Notes under the pieces: generated by a model
Told to the model about the DNA's origin: nothing
The model's database searches: none
The model's input: the letters and a program-made list of their open reading frames with translations, nothing else
Shown here: one piece after another, positions 17,234 to 26,833 of the stretch
How positions within the stretch are numbered: the stretch's first letter is position 1
Layout: the number at the start of each line of letters is the position of its first letter
NCBI GenBank assembly: GCA_963780545.1
Contig: CAWACK010000008.1
Coordinates: forward strand, 463,298-527,297
Length of the DNA: 64,000 nucleotides
From: UBA8941 sp963780545
GTDB taxonomy: Archaea > Thermoproteota > Bathyarchaeia > TCS64
Direction of reading: 5' to 3'
Translations under genes and position numbers: made by a program

Positions 17234-18356
17234 ACCCGGGAAACACCTAGTTCTCGGCAACTTAGCCTGCGCGGAGGGGGCACTTCGCGTAGGGTGCCGC
17301 CTTTTCGCCGGTTACCCAATAACTCCCGCCAACGAGATTACGGAGTATATGAGCGGGGAGCTTCCTAAGGTAGGTGGTTACTTCCTTCAGATGGAGGACG
17401 AGATCGCTAGCATCGCCGCCTGCATAGGTGGTAGCTGGGCCGGCGCCAAGACTATGACAGCCACATCAGGCCCAGGCTTCAGCCTCATGCAGGAGAACCT
17501 CAGCTACGCCCACATGACAGAGACGCCGCTTGTAGTCGTCGATGTCCAGCGAAGCGGCCCCTCCACAGGCCAGTCCACAGATGCGAGCCAACAGGACTTC
17601 TACCAAGCCCGCTATGGCGCCCACGGAGACTACGAGGTAATCGCAATAAGCCCATGGAGCGCCCAGGAGATGTTCGACCTCACCGTACGCGCCTTCAATC
17701 TCTCCGAGCAGTATAGGACCCCTGTCTACTTCCTCGCCGACGGTATGATCGGCCATCTCAAGGAGGAGCTGGTAGTTCCTGAAAGTGTAGAGATCATTAA
17801 CCGAAAAACGCCTTCCAGCCCAAACGTGACACCCTTCGGGACGGATGACCCATCGCTCGTCCCCGAGATGCCGAAGTTCGGTCAGGGCTACCGTCTCCAA
17901 GTCACTGGAAGTAGCCATCGCCCTAACGGTGTCCGAGACTACAGCCCAAAGGTTCACTCCGACAAAGTCAGGCGCATCATAAAGAAGATCACGCAGGCAG
18001 AACCCAAGATCAGGGACGTCACCAAAGTCGACCTCGACGACGCCAAGGTTGCGGTGATAAGCTTCGGCGCCTCCGCACGCCCTAGCTATGGGGCCGTAAA
18101 GAAGCTTCGCGATGAGGGCATCAAAGCGGGGCTCCTCAGGCTAAAGACACTCTGGCCTCTACCCGAGGAGGAATTCATCAGCCTAGCGAACCAGGTCGAC
18201 GCCGTCCTGGTCGTCGAGATGAACGCAGGAAAGCTCGTTCGAGAAGTCCAACGCGTCGTCTGTGGCCACACAAAGATTGCCTCACTAACTAGGCTCGGCG
18301 GGGTCACGCCGACGCAGGGAGATATTGCTCAGGAACTAAGGAGGTTAGCCCAATGA
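17226..18356 (+). CDS. korA: 2-Oxoacid:ferredoxin oxidoreductase, alpha subunit
   Basis: 376 residues. LFAGYPITPANEI and QMEDEIASIAACIGGSWAG are the hallmark pyrimidine-binding region, with the catalytic-type glutamate in MEDE. The C-terminal transketolase-like domain (residues 260-376) ends in GVTPTQGDIAQELRRL. It should oxidise 2-oxoglutarate or a related 2-oxoacid to acyl-CoA and CO2. 2-oxoglutarate is favoured by the KorA-like PITP spacing, but other keto acids are possible. It overlaps the next gene by four bases. Confidence 0.93.
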   Translation: MLKPGKHLVLGNLACAEGALRVGCRLFAGYPITPANEITEYMSGELPKVGGYFLQMEDEIASIAACIGGSWAGAKTMTATSGPGFSLMQENLSYAHMTETPLVVVDVQRSGPSTGQSTDASQQDFYQARYGAHGDYEVIAISPWSAQEMFDLTVRAFNLSEQYRTPVYFLADGMIGHLKEELVVPESVEIINRKTPSSPNVTPFGTDDPSLVPEMPKFGQGYRLQVTGSSHRPNGVRDYSPKVHSDKVRRIIKKITQAEPKIRDVTKVDLDDAKVAVISFGASARPSYGAVKKLRDEGIKAGLLRLKTLWPLPEEEFISLANQVDAVLVVEMNAGKLVREVQRVVCGHTKIASLTRLGGVTPTQGDIAQELRRLAQ

Positions 18357-19372
18357 AGAACCTAGGACAGCTAAAGGCCGACTATATAGTCCAGAACCTG
18401 AACGCTTTCTGCCCCGGCTGCGGGAACGGGATAATCCTCAACTGCTTCGTCAGGGCCGTTGACGACCTTGGCCTCAACGTGAATGACATGCTCTGCGTCA
18501 GCGGGATAGGGTGTAGTAGCTGGATACCCAGTCCACACTTCCGCGGAGACACACTCCATACGACCCATGGCCGCGCCTTAGCCTTCGCAACAGGGGCGAA
18601 GGTCTTCAATCCATCACTGAAAACGGTGGTCTTCACTGGAGACGGGGATGGTGCAGGCATCGGCGGCAACCATCTGATTCATGCCGCCCGCCGTAATATC
18701 GGTATCACATGTATCCTCGTCAATAACTTCAACTATGCGATGACTGGTGGCCAGATCGCCCCAACCACCTTCCACGACTCCAAGACAGTCACAAGCCCCT
18801 ACGGTAACCCTGAGCAGCCCTTCGACATCGCTAAGTTGGTTGCCGCTGCGGGTGCCACCTACGTTGCTAAGTGGACCACTAATCACGTCCTCGAGCTTAC
18901 CAAGAGCATTAAGGAGGCGATGCAAAACCCCGGCTTCAGCTTTATAGAGGTTCTAAGCCAGTGCCCAACGCAGCAGAGGAATATTCTCGGTGTCCGCGCG
19001 CCGCCTCAGGAGCTCCCCTCCAGACTACTCGACATGCTCGCCGAGAGCACCTACATTATTGACAGAGAGGAGAAGAGTTACATCTACGTCGTCCCCGTGG
19101 GGGAGCCGGAGGCCGCTCTTAAGGCGGTGGAGAAGTCCCTCGGTGACACGGGGAAGACTCGGCTCGTCGACCACATCACACTCGGTAGAGTAGCGCGTGT
19201 CGACGCTGTCAACATCGAGGCCGCGAAGGCGAAACTCATCATCCCGGAGGTCAAGCGCATCGCCGACGCCCACGAGGGAAAGCAACCAATAGGCGTCTTC
19301 GTCCGAGAAAGCCGCCCCGAGTTCACGGAGGCGCTTCGCGAGGTCGGGAAGCGTGCGAGGGGTGAGCTTTGA
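18353..19372 (+). CDS. korB: 2-Oxoacid:ferredoxin oxidoreductase, beta (TPP) subunit
   Basis: 339 residues. AFCPGCGNG opens the TPP domain. GDGDGAGIGGNHLIHAAR with NNFNYAMTGGQ is the complete TPP/magnesium motif. VLSQCPTQQRN follows near residue 203. Members are usually close to 280 residues; the last ~60 residues here (from VPVGEPEAALKAV) form an extra C-terminal extension. It overlaps the alpha gene by four bases (ATGA) and the gamma gene by one base. Confidence 0.93.
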   Translation: MKNLGQLKADYIVQNLNAFCPGCGNGIILNCFVRAVDDLGLNVNDMLCVSGIGCSSWIPSPHFRGDTLHTTHGRALAFATGAKVFNPSLKTVVFTGDGDGAGIGGNHLIHAARRNIGITCILVNNFNYAMTGGQIAPTTFHDSKTVTSPYGNPEQPFDIAKLVAAAGATYVAKWTTNHVLELTKSIKEAMQNPGFSFIEVLSQCPTQQRNILGVRAPPQELPSRLLDMLAESTYIIDREEKSYIYVVPVGEPEAALKAVEKSLGDTGKTRLVDHITLGRVARVDAVNIEAAKAKLIIPEVKRIADAHEGKQPIGVFVRESRPEFTEALREVGKRARGEL

Positions 19373-19905
19373 TGCAGACCAATATAATGATCTCGGGCAC
19401 CGGCGGCCAGGGAGTGATCGCCGCTGCCGATTTTCTCAGCGAGGCCCTCTGGGGTAACGGGCTCCATGTCGTCAATACGCGGAGCTATGGTGCGGAGGCC
19501 CGCGGTGGAAGCGCCATGAGCGTCGTCATCGCCTCAGATAGGGACATTTACGACATACAGTTCGATAAGGCGGACGCTATGTTAGTCCTCAGCCTCCCCG
19601 CTTACAGGAAGTACGCACCAGTAGCTAAAGAGGGGGCTCTAGTGATGGTGGACAGCCGAGTCCTAGGACGCCTCAAGCCGGAGGAGGTCAGGAAAGATGT
19701 GGAACAGGTGGCTGTACCCGCAGCGGACATCGCGGAGAAACTGGGGAACCCAATCGTCGCTAACATGGTAATCCTCGGCGCTTACACTAAGAAGACAGGC
19801 ATCATCTCACTCGACCAGCTACGCGCTGCGGTGAAGGCTCTGATGCGTCCACAGTTCCACGAAATAAATCTAAAGGCCATCGAGGCTGGCGCCGCATCCG
19901 TCTGA
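19372..19905 (+). CDS. korG: 2-Oxoacid:ferredoxin oxidoreductase, gamma subunit
   Basis: 177 residues from ATG 19372. ISGTGGQGVIAAADFLSEAL and RSYGAEARGGSAMSVVIAS are the CoA-binding gamma-domain signatures. It completes the Kor complex. The TGA stop is followed without a break, in the same frame, by the Nudix domain listed next. Confidence 0.92.
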   Translation: MQTNIMISGTGGQGVIAAADFLSEALWGNGLHVVNTRSYGAEARGGSAMSVVIASDRDIYDIQFDKADAMLVLSLPAYRKYAPVAKEGALVMVDSRVLGRLKPEEVRKDVEQVAVPAADIAEKLGNPIVANMVILGAYTKKTGIISLDQLRAAVKALMRPQFHEINLKAIEAGAASV

Positions 19906-19914
19906 GGGACCAAA

Positions 19915-20349
19915 ACGAGCAGGGAATATCCAAAACACCCCATCCCTGGCGTTGCCGGCGTAGTTGTCCGTAACGGGGAGGTTCTCCTCGTTAAACGGGG
20001 CAACGAACCAAGCAAGGGGAGGTGGGGGATACCTGGAGGCGTAGTTGAGGTCGGTGAGACCATCGAGGAGGCTGTCGTCAGGGAGATAAGGGAGGAGACG
20101 GGCTGCGAGTGCAGGCCCTTGAAGAGCCTCGCCATATTCGACTCCATCAGGAAGGACGACAACGGTCGTGTCCGATGGCACTACGTCCTCTTCGAGTACC
20201 TCTGCAGCTACATCAGCGGAGAGCTCCACGCAAGCGATGACGCTGCTGAGGCACGGTGGGTAGAGCTCACGGACCTCGACTCCGTGGATATAATGGAGAG
20301 TACAAAAAGGTTCGTGGAGAAAGTCGCCCGTGAAGAGGAGTTTATCTAA
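19915..20349 (+). CDS. Nudix hydrolase without a standard start codon
   Basis: The complete Nudix box is present: GGVVEVGETIEEAVVREIREE then TG (G-x5-E-x7-REVxEExG type). It is preceded by the usual REYPKHPIPGVAGVVVR and VLLVKRGNEPSKGRWG. ADP-ribose or nucleoside-diphosphate derivatives are likely substrates. Between the KorG stop (19903-19905) and this domain the frame has no ATG, GTG or TTG. ACG at 19915 is where homologues start (Met-x-REYP), so an ACG start, a base error in ATG, or stop readthrough must be invoked. Confidence 0.82.
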   Translation, partial: TSREYPKHPIPGVAGVVVRNGEVLLVKRGNEPSKGRWGIPGGVVEVGETIEEAVVREIREETGCECRPLKSLAIFDSIRKDDNGRVRWHYVLFEYLCSYISGELHASDDAAEARWVELTDLDSVDIMESTKRFVEKVAREEEFI

Positions 20350-20440
20350 CCAATCGCGAAAACACCACCGTTAAAAAAAATGGGGCTGGGTCGACTCGAA
20401 GCCGTTTTTAACCCAACGCATCTAAAATTGTTGAGGCGTA

Positions 20441-22522
20441 ATGTTATTCAGGGTCAGCATCGATGTTGGCGGCACATTCACAGATCTCGTCGCCTTAGAA
20501 GAGGAGACTGGTAGACTCGAGAACATCAAGGTACCCACTGTTCCGAGAAACCCGGAAAAGGGTGTAACTGATGCCTTCCAGCAGTTTCTGTATAAGCATC
20601 CGATGGATAGCGTTCGGATGATAGGCCACGCCACTACAATTGCGACGAACGCTCTACTCGGTCAAATCGATCTCGAAGTACCAAAGTTGGCCCTTGTTAC
20701 GACTCGCGGTTTTCGTGATGTAATTGAGATAGGTCGCCAGCGACGAGCCGAAGTCTACAACCTCTTTTTTCAGCGCCCACATATGCTCGTGGAACGCAGA
20801 TTTCGCTTCGAAGTCGACGAGAGAGTAGAGTACGACGGCTCAGTCACAGTACATTTAGACGAGGGACAGCTGGGTAACATATTCGAGGAGATCAGAAGAC
20901 TTGAGGTAGGTTCCGTCGCCTTCGCATTCCTAAACAGCTACGCGAACCAGGCCAACGAAGAGGTGGCGATGACCTTAGCTAAAGAGATGCGTGTCTCTCC
21001 CTACCTAACAGCCTCGAGCAGAGTTTCCAACGAATACCGTGAATATGAGCGGTTCAGCACGGCAGTCGTCAACGCAGCACTAATGCCCATTATACACAAG
21101 TACCTTACGCGGCTCGAATCCGACCTTAAAGACCTCGCTGTTGAGGCGCCCCTATATGTGATGCAGAGCAACGGCGGACTCTCTACCGCGAGGAACGTCG
21201 TTGAGAAGCCAGCAGCCATTGTTGAGTCAGGTCCGGCAGCTGGGGTCATCGCTGCGGCTTGGCTCGGGGAGCTAAAAGGAGAACGCGACATCATAAGTTT
21301 CGACATGGGTGGAACAACAGCGAAGGCTGGAACTGTAAGAGGATGGATTCCTGAGGTCGTTCCAGAGTACGAGGTCGCGGGACGTATTCATATGGGCCGC
21401 CTAGTAAAGGGTAGTGGCTATCCCGTGAGGTTTCCCTTCATCGACCTCGCCGAATGTAGCTCGGGTGGAGGGACAATCAACTGGGCAGACGAAGGAGGGG
21501 CATTAAGAGTCGGGCCAATGAGTGCTGGCGCTTACCCTGGCCCAGCCTGCTATGGTCGCGGAGGTACAGGATCTACCATAACCGACGCTAACCTATTCCT
21601 CGGTCGACTCAACCCTAGTAACCTCCTCAGCGGAAGCATGGAAATCTACCCTAAGAAAGCGGAAAAGGCTCTGAGAGAGCTCGGTACAAAAGTGGGCATG
21701 GGAACAGAAGAGACAGCTATCAGTGTAATCAGGATCGCAAATTCGATGATGGGAAAGATCCTGCGAATCGTCTCGGTTGAGCGGGGATATGATCCACGAG
21801 GCTTCGTCCTCGTCGCCTTCGGCGGTGCAGGCCCCATGCACGTCTGCGCCCTAGCCGAGGAACTTGAGGTCGATAAGATCATCGTGCCACCGAACCCAGG
21901 TATGTTCAGCGCCCTCGGTCTCCTAACCGCAGACCTATTCCACGACTATATTCATCCCATAATCAAACGCATTACAACCGTCGACTCGAACGAGATCGAG
22001 ACGATCTACAGGGAGATGGAGAGAGAAGGTATAGAGACGTTGAGGGGGGAAGGCGTCGCCCCAGACAGGATAACCGTCATTCGTCAAGCTGACCTCCGTT
22101 ATCTCGGTCAGGCCTTTGAGCTCACAATCGAAGCGCCAAAAAGAGTCACGACGGAGTCACTTGCAACGACGATAATCATGTTTCACCGTCGTCATGCCGA
22201 AGCCTATGGTTACGCAGCCGAGAACGAGCCCATCGAACTTGTTAATCTTCGACTACGGGCCATCGGAGCCATCCCGAAGCCGAGCCTTAGAGGGCAGCGA
22301 ACCTATGGAGAGCCAAAGAAGAAAGAAAGCCGCAGGGTCTACTTCGAGACAAATGGCGTCTGGGCCGACACCCCCGTTTACGAGAGAGGCGACGGCTGGA
22401 TCAGCGGATTCGACGGCCCCGCCATCGTGGAGCAGTACGACTCCACTACAGTCGTCTACCCTGGTTGGCGAGCGGAAATAGACGACGTAGGTGACATAGT
22501 CTTAGGGAGGATGAAGAAATGA
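20441..22522 (+). CDS. hyuA: Hydantoinase/oxoprolinase subunit A
   Basis: 693 residues. It opens with the actin-like phosphate loop VSIDVGGTFTDLVALEE and has the second nucleotide motif ISFDMGGTTAKAGTV (near 287) plus AFGGAGPMHVCALAEEL (near 465). With HyuB it forms an ATP-dependent cyclic-amide hydrolase (hydantoin, 5-oxoproline) or an acetone-carboxylase-like enzyme. ATG 20441 is clear. HyuB begins four bases before its stop, so the subunits are coupled in translation. Confidence 0.93.
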   Translation: MLFRVSIDVGGTFTDLVALEEETGRLENIKVPTVPRNPEKGVTDAFQQFLYKHPMDSVRMIGHATTIATNALLGQIDLEVPKLALVTTRGFRDVIEIGRQRRAEVYNLFFQRPHMLVERRFRFEVDERVEYDGSVTVHLDEGQLGNIFEEIRRLEVGSVAFAFLNSYANQANEEVAMTLAKEMRVSPYLTASSRVSNEYREYERFSTAVVNAALMPIIHKYLTRLESDLKDLAVEAPLYVMQSNGGLSTARNVVEKPAAIVESGPAAGVIAAAWLGELKGERDIISFDMGGTTAKAGTVRGWIPEVVPEYEVAGRIHMGRLVKGSGYPVRFPFIDLAECSSGGGTINWADEGGALRVGPMSAGAYPGPACYGRGGTGSTITDANLFLGRLNPSNLLSGSMEIYPKKAEKALRELGTKVGMGTEETAISVIRIANSMMGKILRIVSVERGYDPRGFVLVAFGGAGPMHVCALAEELEVDKIIVPPNPGMFSALGLLTADLFHDYIHPIIKRITTVDSNEIETIYREMEREGIETLRGEGVAPDRITVIRQADLRYLGQAFELTIEAPKRVTTESLATTIIMFHRRHAEAYGYAAENEPIELVNLRLRAIGAIPKPSLRGQRTYGEPKKKESRRVYFETNGVWADTPVYERGDGWISGFDGPAIVEQYDSTTVVYPGWRAEIDDVGDIVLGRMKK

Positions 22523-24234
22523 GTGTTGATAAAACAACAATCGAGGTCATCAGGGGTGCCCTCATTTATGCCGCCGAAGAGATGGGAATCGCCCTCAAGA
22601 AGTCGGCGTACAGTCCCAATATCAAGGAGAGGATGGACCACAGTTGCGCGCTCTTCGACCCTCAGTACAGACTCATCGCTCAGGCAGAGCACATTCCAGT
22701 CCATCTCGGATCGATGGCCTTCGCCGTCCGCAAAGGGTTAGCTGCCTATAAAGGCACATTAGAGGCGGGAGACATGATCCTATTTAATGACCCCTATCTC
22801 AGCGGGACACATTTACCCGACCTCACACTGATCTCGCCAATCTTACACGATGGACAACTCGTCGGATACGCTGCAAATAAAGCTCATCACACCGATGTCG
22901 GAGGAAAAGCACCCGGAAGCATCGCTGGCGACTCCACCGAGCTATACCAGGAAGGACTCATAATTCCACCCGTCAAGTTCGTCAAGAAGGGTATCATAGA
23001 CCCAGAGCTCAGCTGGCTCATAAGGAGCAACGTCCGTACCCCCGAGGTCCAGATGGGAGACCTTCGGGCCCAGATCGCGGCGAACAATATGGGGATCAGG
23101 CGAGTCCTTGAACTAGTTGAACAATATAGCAATGATGTCCTAAACGCGGCGATGGAGGAGATCATGAATTACTCGGAGCGCCGCATGAGGTCAGCTATAA
23201 GGGAGATGCCCAGCGGCACATACGAAGCATCCGATTATATGGAGGATGTCCCCGGTAGAGACCTCGCTGAGATAAAAGTAAGAGTCATAGTCGACGGAGA
23301 AGGCATCACTTTTGACTACGCCGGGACCTGCCCCCAGGTTGAAGCTCCGATCAACGCTCCCCTCGGGGTTACAATAGCTGGAATTTATTACACTCTCATC
23401 ACCGTCACCGATCCCACAATCCCAGTCAATGACGGTTGCTTCCGCCCCATCACCCTCTGCATCCCTGAGGGCACTATAATGAATCCCCTACGCCCCGCCC
23501 CGGTTGCGGGCGGCAACGTCGAGACGAGTCAACGTAACGCTGACGTACTCATGAAAGCGTTCGCACAGATCACTCCAGACAGGGTTCCAGCAGCGGGCCT
23601 CGGAACAATGAGCAACGTCAGCGTCGGCGGCATCCGATCAGATGGCGTACCTTGGACATTCTACGAAACCATAGGAGGGGGCTCCGGTGGACGCCCACAC
23701 AGCGATGGCGTCGACGGAGTACACGTCAACATGACAAACACGATGAATACACCCATCGAGAGCCTCGAGGCATATTTACCGATGCGCTTCATCTCCTATG
23801 GCCTCCGACCCGACACCGGCGGCGTCGGTGAGCACCGAGGCGGTTGCGGAATCGAGAGGAGTTGGACACTTACAGCTCCAAGAGCGACCCTAAGCATCCT
23901 CGCCGAAAGGACTAAGATACGACCCTGGGGACTTCAGGGAGGAGGATCGGGGGCACTCGGCAAGTACACGATTATTAAGAAAAATGGAGAAGTCATCGTG
24001 CTTCCCTCAAAGTGTACAGTCCAGATCGGGGAGGGGGATACCCTCATCGCTGACACACCCGGAGGGGGAGGCTATGGTGACCCGCGTAGACGTGATCCCG
24101 AGGCTGTTCACATAGACGTCCTCAACGGTCTCGTCTCCATAGAGTCCGCTGAAAAGGACTATGGTGTCGCCATTGACCCGATGACTAAGAGCTTTAACGC
24201 AGGTTTGACCACCAGGCTTCGTGCTACGTTTTGA
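22519..24234 (+). CDS. hyuB: Hydantoinase/oxoprolinase subunit B
   Basis: 571 residues of the HyuB/acetophenone-carboxylase family. Recognisable pieces are MDHSCALFD, HLGSMAFAV, GDMILFNDPYLSGTHLPD, VGGKAPGS near residue 130 and the glycine-rich tail motif DTPGGGGYGDPRRRD. The family supplies the metal/substrate half of the ATP-dependent hydrolase. It overlaps hyuA by four bases. A D-hydantoin pathway role is an inference; the nearby racemase-family gene fits but lies far upstream. Confidence 0.93.
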   Translation: MSVDKTTIEVIRGALIYAAEEMGIALKKSAYSPNIKERMDHSCALFDPQYRLIAQAEHIPVHLGSMAFAVRKGLAAYKGTLEAGDMILFNDPYLSGTHLPDLTLISPILHDGQLVGYAANKAHHTDVGGKAPGSIAGDSTELYQEGLIIPPVKFVKKGIIDPELSWLIRSNVRTPEVQMGDLRAQIAANNMGIRRVLELVEQYSNDVLNAAMEEIMNYSERRMRSAIREMPSGTYEASDYMEDVPGRDLAEIKVRVIVDGEGITFDYAGTCPQVEAPINAPLGVTIAGIYYTLITVTDPTIPVNDGCFRPITLCIPEGTIMNPLRPAPVAGGNVETSQRNADVLMKAFAQITPDRVPAAGLGTMSNVSVGGIRSDGVPWTFYETIGGGSGGRPHSDGVDGVHVNMTNTMNTPIESLEAYLPMRFISYGLRPDTGGVGEHRGGCGIERSWTLTAPRATLSILAERTKIRPWGLQGGGSGALGKYTIIKKNGEVIVLPSKCTVQIGEGDTLIADTPGGGGYGDPRRRDPEAVHIDVLNGLVSIESAEKDYGVAIDPMTKSFNAGLTTRLRATF

Positions 24235-24314
24235 AGTAACCTCCTGATAGCGAATATTAGGAGACCAAAGGCGAGGCTGAAGATAACGTAGAAGTAAGAG
24301 ATCCACTCGAGCAT
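24159..24314 (-). CDS. Possible small membrane protein
   Basis: A 51-codon frame antisense to the end of hyuB. Its beginning, ISYFYVIFSLAFGLLIFAIRR, is a convincing single membrane helix followed by arginines. No ribosome-binding site or family match supports it, and it overlaps hyuB by 76 bases. It may be a chance ORF. Confidence 0.22.
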   Translation of the reverse strand: MLEWISYFYVIFSLAFGLLIFAIRRLLQNVARSLVVKPALKLLVIGSMATP

Positions 24315-24494
24315 GGTGAATGTTAGAATAAAATCATAGCGAACATGCCGAGGTGCACCCGATTCATCCCTAAACTCCAGTGGCCGACCTCCTATTAGTA
24401 AATGCAGAGATTAATGCCGCGTGCTTAACTAACGAGCGTGCTTAGCGCACCTATTATCCCAAAAACTACATTACATGGAGCTTTTTTAGTAGGG

Positions 24495-24502
24495 GTTATA
24501 AG
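24495..24502 (+). promoter_or_regulatory. TATA box for hypC
   Basis: GTTATAAG centred about 29 bases before ATG 24528. No Shine-Dalgarno lies between, so a leaderless or nearly leaderless transcript is likely. Confidence 0.5.
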
Positions 24503-24527
24503 TAGCCACCCATAAGCCTCCTCTGAT

Positions 24528-24773
24528 ATGTGCCTCGCCATCCCAGGGAAGGTTGAGTCAATCGACGGTAGAATAGCCATTATTGACTTTGGTGGAGTAA
24601 AACGGGAAGCCGTTATCGACCTCATGGAGAAGGGTACTGTCGCACCAGGGACTTGGGTTCTCGTCCATACGGGTTTCGTAATCCAGACCCTTGATGAGAA
24701 AGAGGCGCTAGAGACCCTCGAGGCATGGAAAGAGGTCCTCAGCAACACGCCGGGTCAAGAAGACGCTTATTAA
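24528..24773 (+). CDS. hypC: HypC/HupF hydrogenase maturation chaperone
   Basis: 81 residues starting with the diagnostic MCLAIPGKV. Cys2 is the essential residue that carries the Fe(CN)2CO group with HypD. IDFGGVKREAVIDLM and VHTGFVIQTLDEKEA complete the fold. No other hyp gene is adjacent; HypA lies 27 kb away. It implies a NiFe hydrogenase elsewhere in the genome. Confidence 0.95.
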   Translation: MCLAIPGKVESIDGRIAIIDFGGVKREAVIDLMEKGTVAPGTWVLVHTGFVIQTLDEKEALETLEAWKEVLSNTPGQEDAY

Positions 24774-24955
24774 AGTTTTAGCCACTCACGTCGAGTAAAT
24801 ACAATATACGATATCGTGCGCGCATCTTTGAAAACTTATTTTCTAAGAGTATAAAATGGACCATACTTCCGAGCGCGCGCGTTCTACGCTGAGCGTTCCA
24901 GAATGTCCAATCTCAAAGGCATTATTGTCAGTGGACGTGCTAGCGGAGTCTAGTA

Positions 24956-26833
24956 TTAATCTCCCTTCTCTATGCCGATCCCTTTCTCCTCCTTGAACTG
25001 CATCCTGTAGAAAGAGGAGTAAATGCCGCCCGCCTCCATCAGCTCTTTGTGAGTCCCCTTCTCCACAATTCGACCGTGATCGATCACAACGATCTCGTCG
25101 CAGAGCCTTATCGTAGAGAGCCTGTGGGCGATGATAATGACTAGTCTATTCGATAGCAGCTTCTTCAGAGCGTTCTGTATAACGAGTTCGGTGTAGGGAT
25201 CGATGCTTGATGTGGCTTCGTCCAGAATGAGGATATCTGGGTTTGTGAGTATCGCCCTTGCGAAGCTAATCAGTTGCCTTTGGCCAATGGAGATGTTTGA
25301 AGAGCCCTCCTGTATTATGTAGTCGTATCCCCCAGGGAGATTCATAATAAACTCGTGGGCACCCACCATCTTCGCTGCTTCAATGACCTCTTCATCGTTT
25401 GCCTCGGGTTTTCCGAAGCGGATGTTATCCCTGATGCACATGGGAAACAAGTAGGAATCTTGGAGAACTATGCTTTCGTGGCTCCTTAGATCTGAAATCC
25501 TTAGGTTCCTGATGTCATGGTCATTCAGTTCAATACTGCCTTCGAGCGGGTCATAGAACCTTGATATCAAGTTGATGATCGTGCTTTTACCCGCGCCTGT
25601 GGGACCGACTATTGCGAGCTTTGTCGTCTTGTGGTTTATCTCGAAACTGATGTCGTTTATGACGGGTATTTTCGGGTCATATCCGAAGGTAACGTTATCT
25701 GTGCGGAGCTTCTCCGACTTTCCCACCTTCGCCGCCGTTTCTTCCGGCGGGTCTTCCACCTCAGGGTTTGTGTCGATGAGGTCAAACATCCTTTCCGTCG
25801 CGGACATAGCCTGCTGGTACTGATCGTACGCCTGGACGAGGGCTAGTATTGGGTTAAAGAACATGATCTGGTAGGCTGTGAAGGCGATGAATGTCCCTAA
25901 GGTTATTTCGCCGCTCATAGTCATGATCGCTCCATACCAAAGAACAAGGGCTGTTCCGGCGACTCTGATTGCATAGGCGACTGGCTGGTAGATTGATGAG
26001 ACGAGCACAGCTAAAATTCGCTGCTTCACGACCTTGTCTTGCTCATCATTGAAGCGTTTGTGGAATCTATCGACTTGGACGAAAGCCTTGATGACCTTCA
26101 TGCCTGAGAGGCTCTCCTGCATAGTTGAGATCATCCCAGATGTGTACAGGAAGGCGGCCCTATTGTATTTCCTCGACAATAAGCCGAGGTAATAGGTTAC
26201 TATTGCTGCTATGGGCATGATCGCTATGGCGAGTAAAGCGAGTTTCACATTTAGGAATAAAATTATGGCGATGCCTAAGAAGAGGGACCCAGCGTTCAGC
26301 ACGATGTTAGTGAATCCCATCCTGAAGAATATTCTGACGTTGTTTGCATCATTTATGGGCCTAGCTATTATTCGCCCTAACTCCCCCTCCGAGAAGTACC
26401 TTAGTGAGATAATCTGCAGCTTAGACATTATATCCTGCCTTATTCTGGCGACGGTGTTCTCGCCGAGGATCCTCATCTGCCAAGTCTGCACGTACTGTGC
26501 AAAGTAGTAGCTCACCGTCAGGATTAGGAAGATGGGAATCCACCACATGTAGCCGGCCATGTTCTTTGGAGTGATTATATCATCCACCACAAGCTTGCTC
26601 ATGTAGGGCACAAGCACTGTCACTGCCGAGTTGGCGATGAGGGCAAGGCACGCTAGGATGAAGTTTCTCCGGTTAGCGACCGCATACCTATAAAGCCTAA
26701 CGATAAGATCTCTGTCTCTGTTAGTTCTCTTTTTTTGTGCTTCACCTAGGGTCGAAAACACGCCAAACCCGCCGGATCCTCCGCCGCCACCTCCCCCGCC
26801 TCCTCCGCCCCCTCCACCGGTACTTATCGCCAT
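24956..26833 (-). CDS. ABC exporter half-transporter with poly-Gly N-terminus
   Basis: 625 residues: a six-helix exporter domain (about 50-340) and an ATPase. The N-terminus contains a run of 14 glycines. Walker A GPTGAGKST, Walker B ILILDEATSSID with its catalytic Glu, and IIAHRLST are canonical. The signature is degenerate (ISIGQRQ instead of LSGGQ). Its partner gene starts where this one's upstream neighbour stops (26833/26834) and shows the opposite defects, as expected for an asymmetric heterodimer. The cargo is unknown (lipid, drug or peptide). Confidence 0.92.
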   Translation of the reverse strand: MAISTGGGGGGGGGGGGGGSGGFGVFSTLGEAQKKRTNRDRDLIVRLYRYAVANRRNFILACLALIANSAVTVLVPYMSKLVVDDIITPKNMAGYMWWIPIFLILTVSYYFAQYVQTWQMRILGENTVARIRQDIMSKLQIISLRYFSEGELGRIIARPINDANNVRIFFRMGFTNIVLNAGSLFLGIAIILFLNVKLALLAIAIMPIAAIVTYYLGLLSRKYNRAAFLYTSGMISTMQESLSGMKVIKAFVQVDRFHKRFNDEQDKVVKQRILAVLVSSIYQPVAYAIRVAGTALVLWYGAIMTMSGEITLGTFIAFTAYQIMFFNPILALVQAYDQYQQAMSATERMFDLIDTNPEVEDPPEETAAKVGKSEKLRTDNVTFGYDPKIPVINDISFEINHKTTKLAIVGPTGAGKSTIINLISRFYDPLEGSIELNDHDIRNLRISDLRSHESIVLQDSYLFPMCIRDNIRFGKPEANDEEVIEAAKMVGAHEFIMNLPGGYDYIIQEGSSNISIGQRQLISFARAILTNPDILILDEATSSIDPYTELVIQNALKKLLSNRLVIIIAHRLSTIRLCDEIVVIDHGRIVEKGTHKELMEAGGIYSSFYRMQFKEEKGIGIEKGD

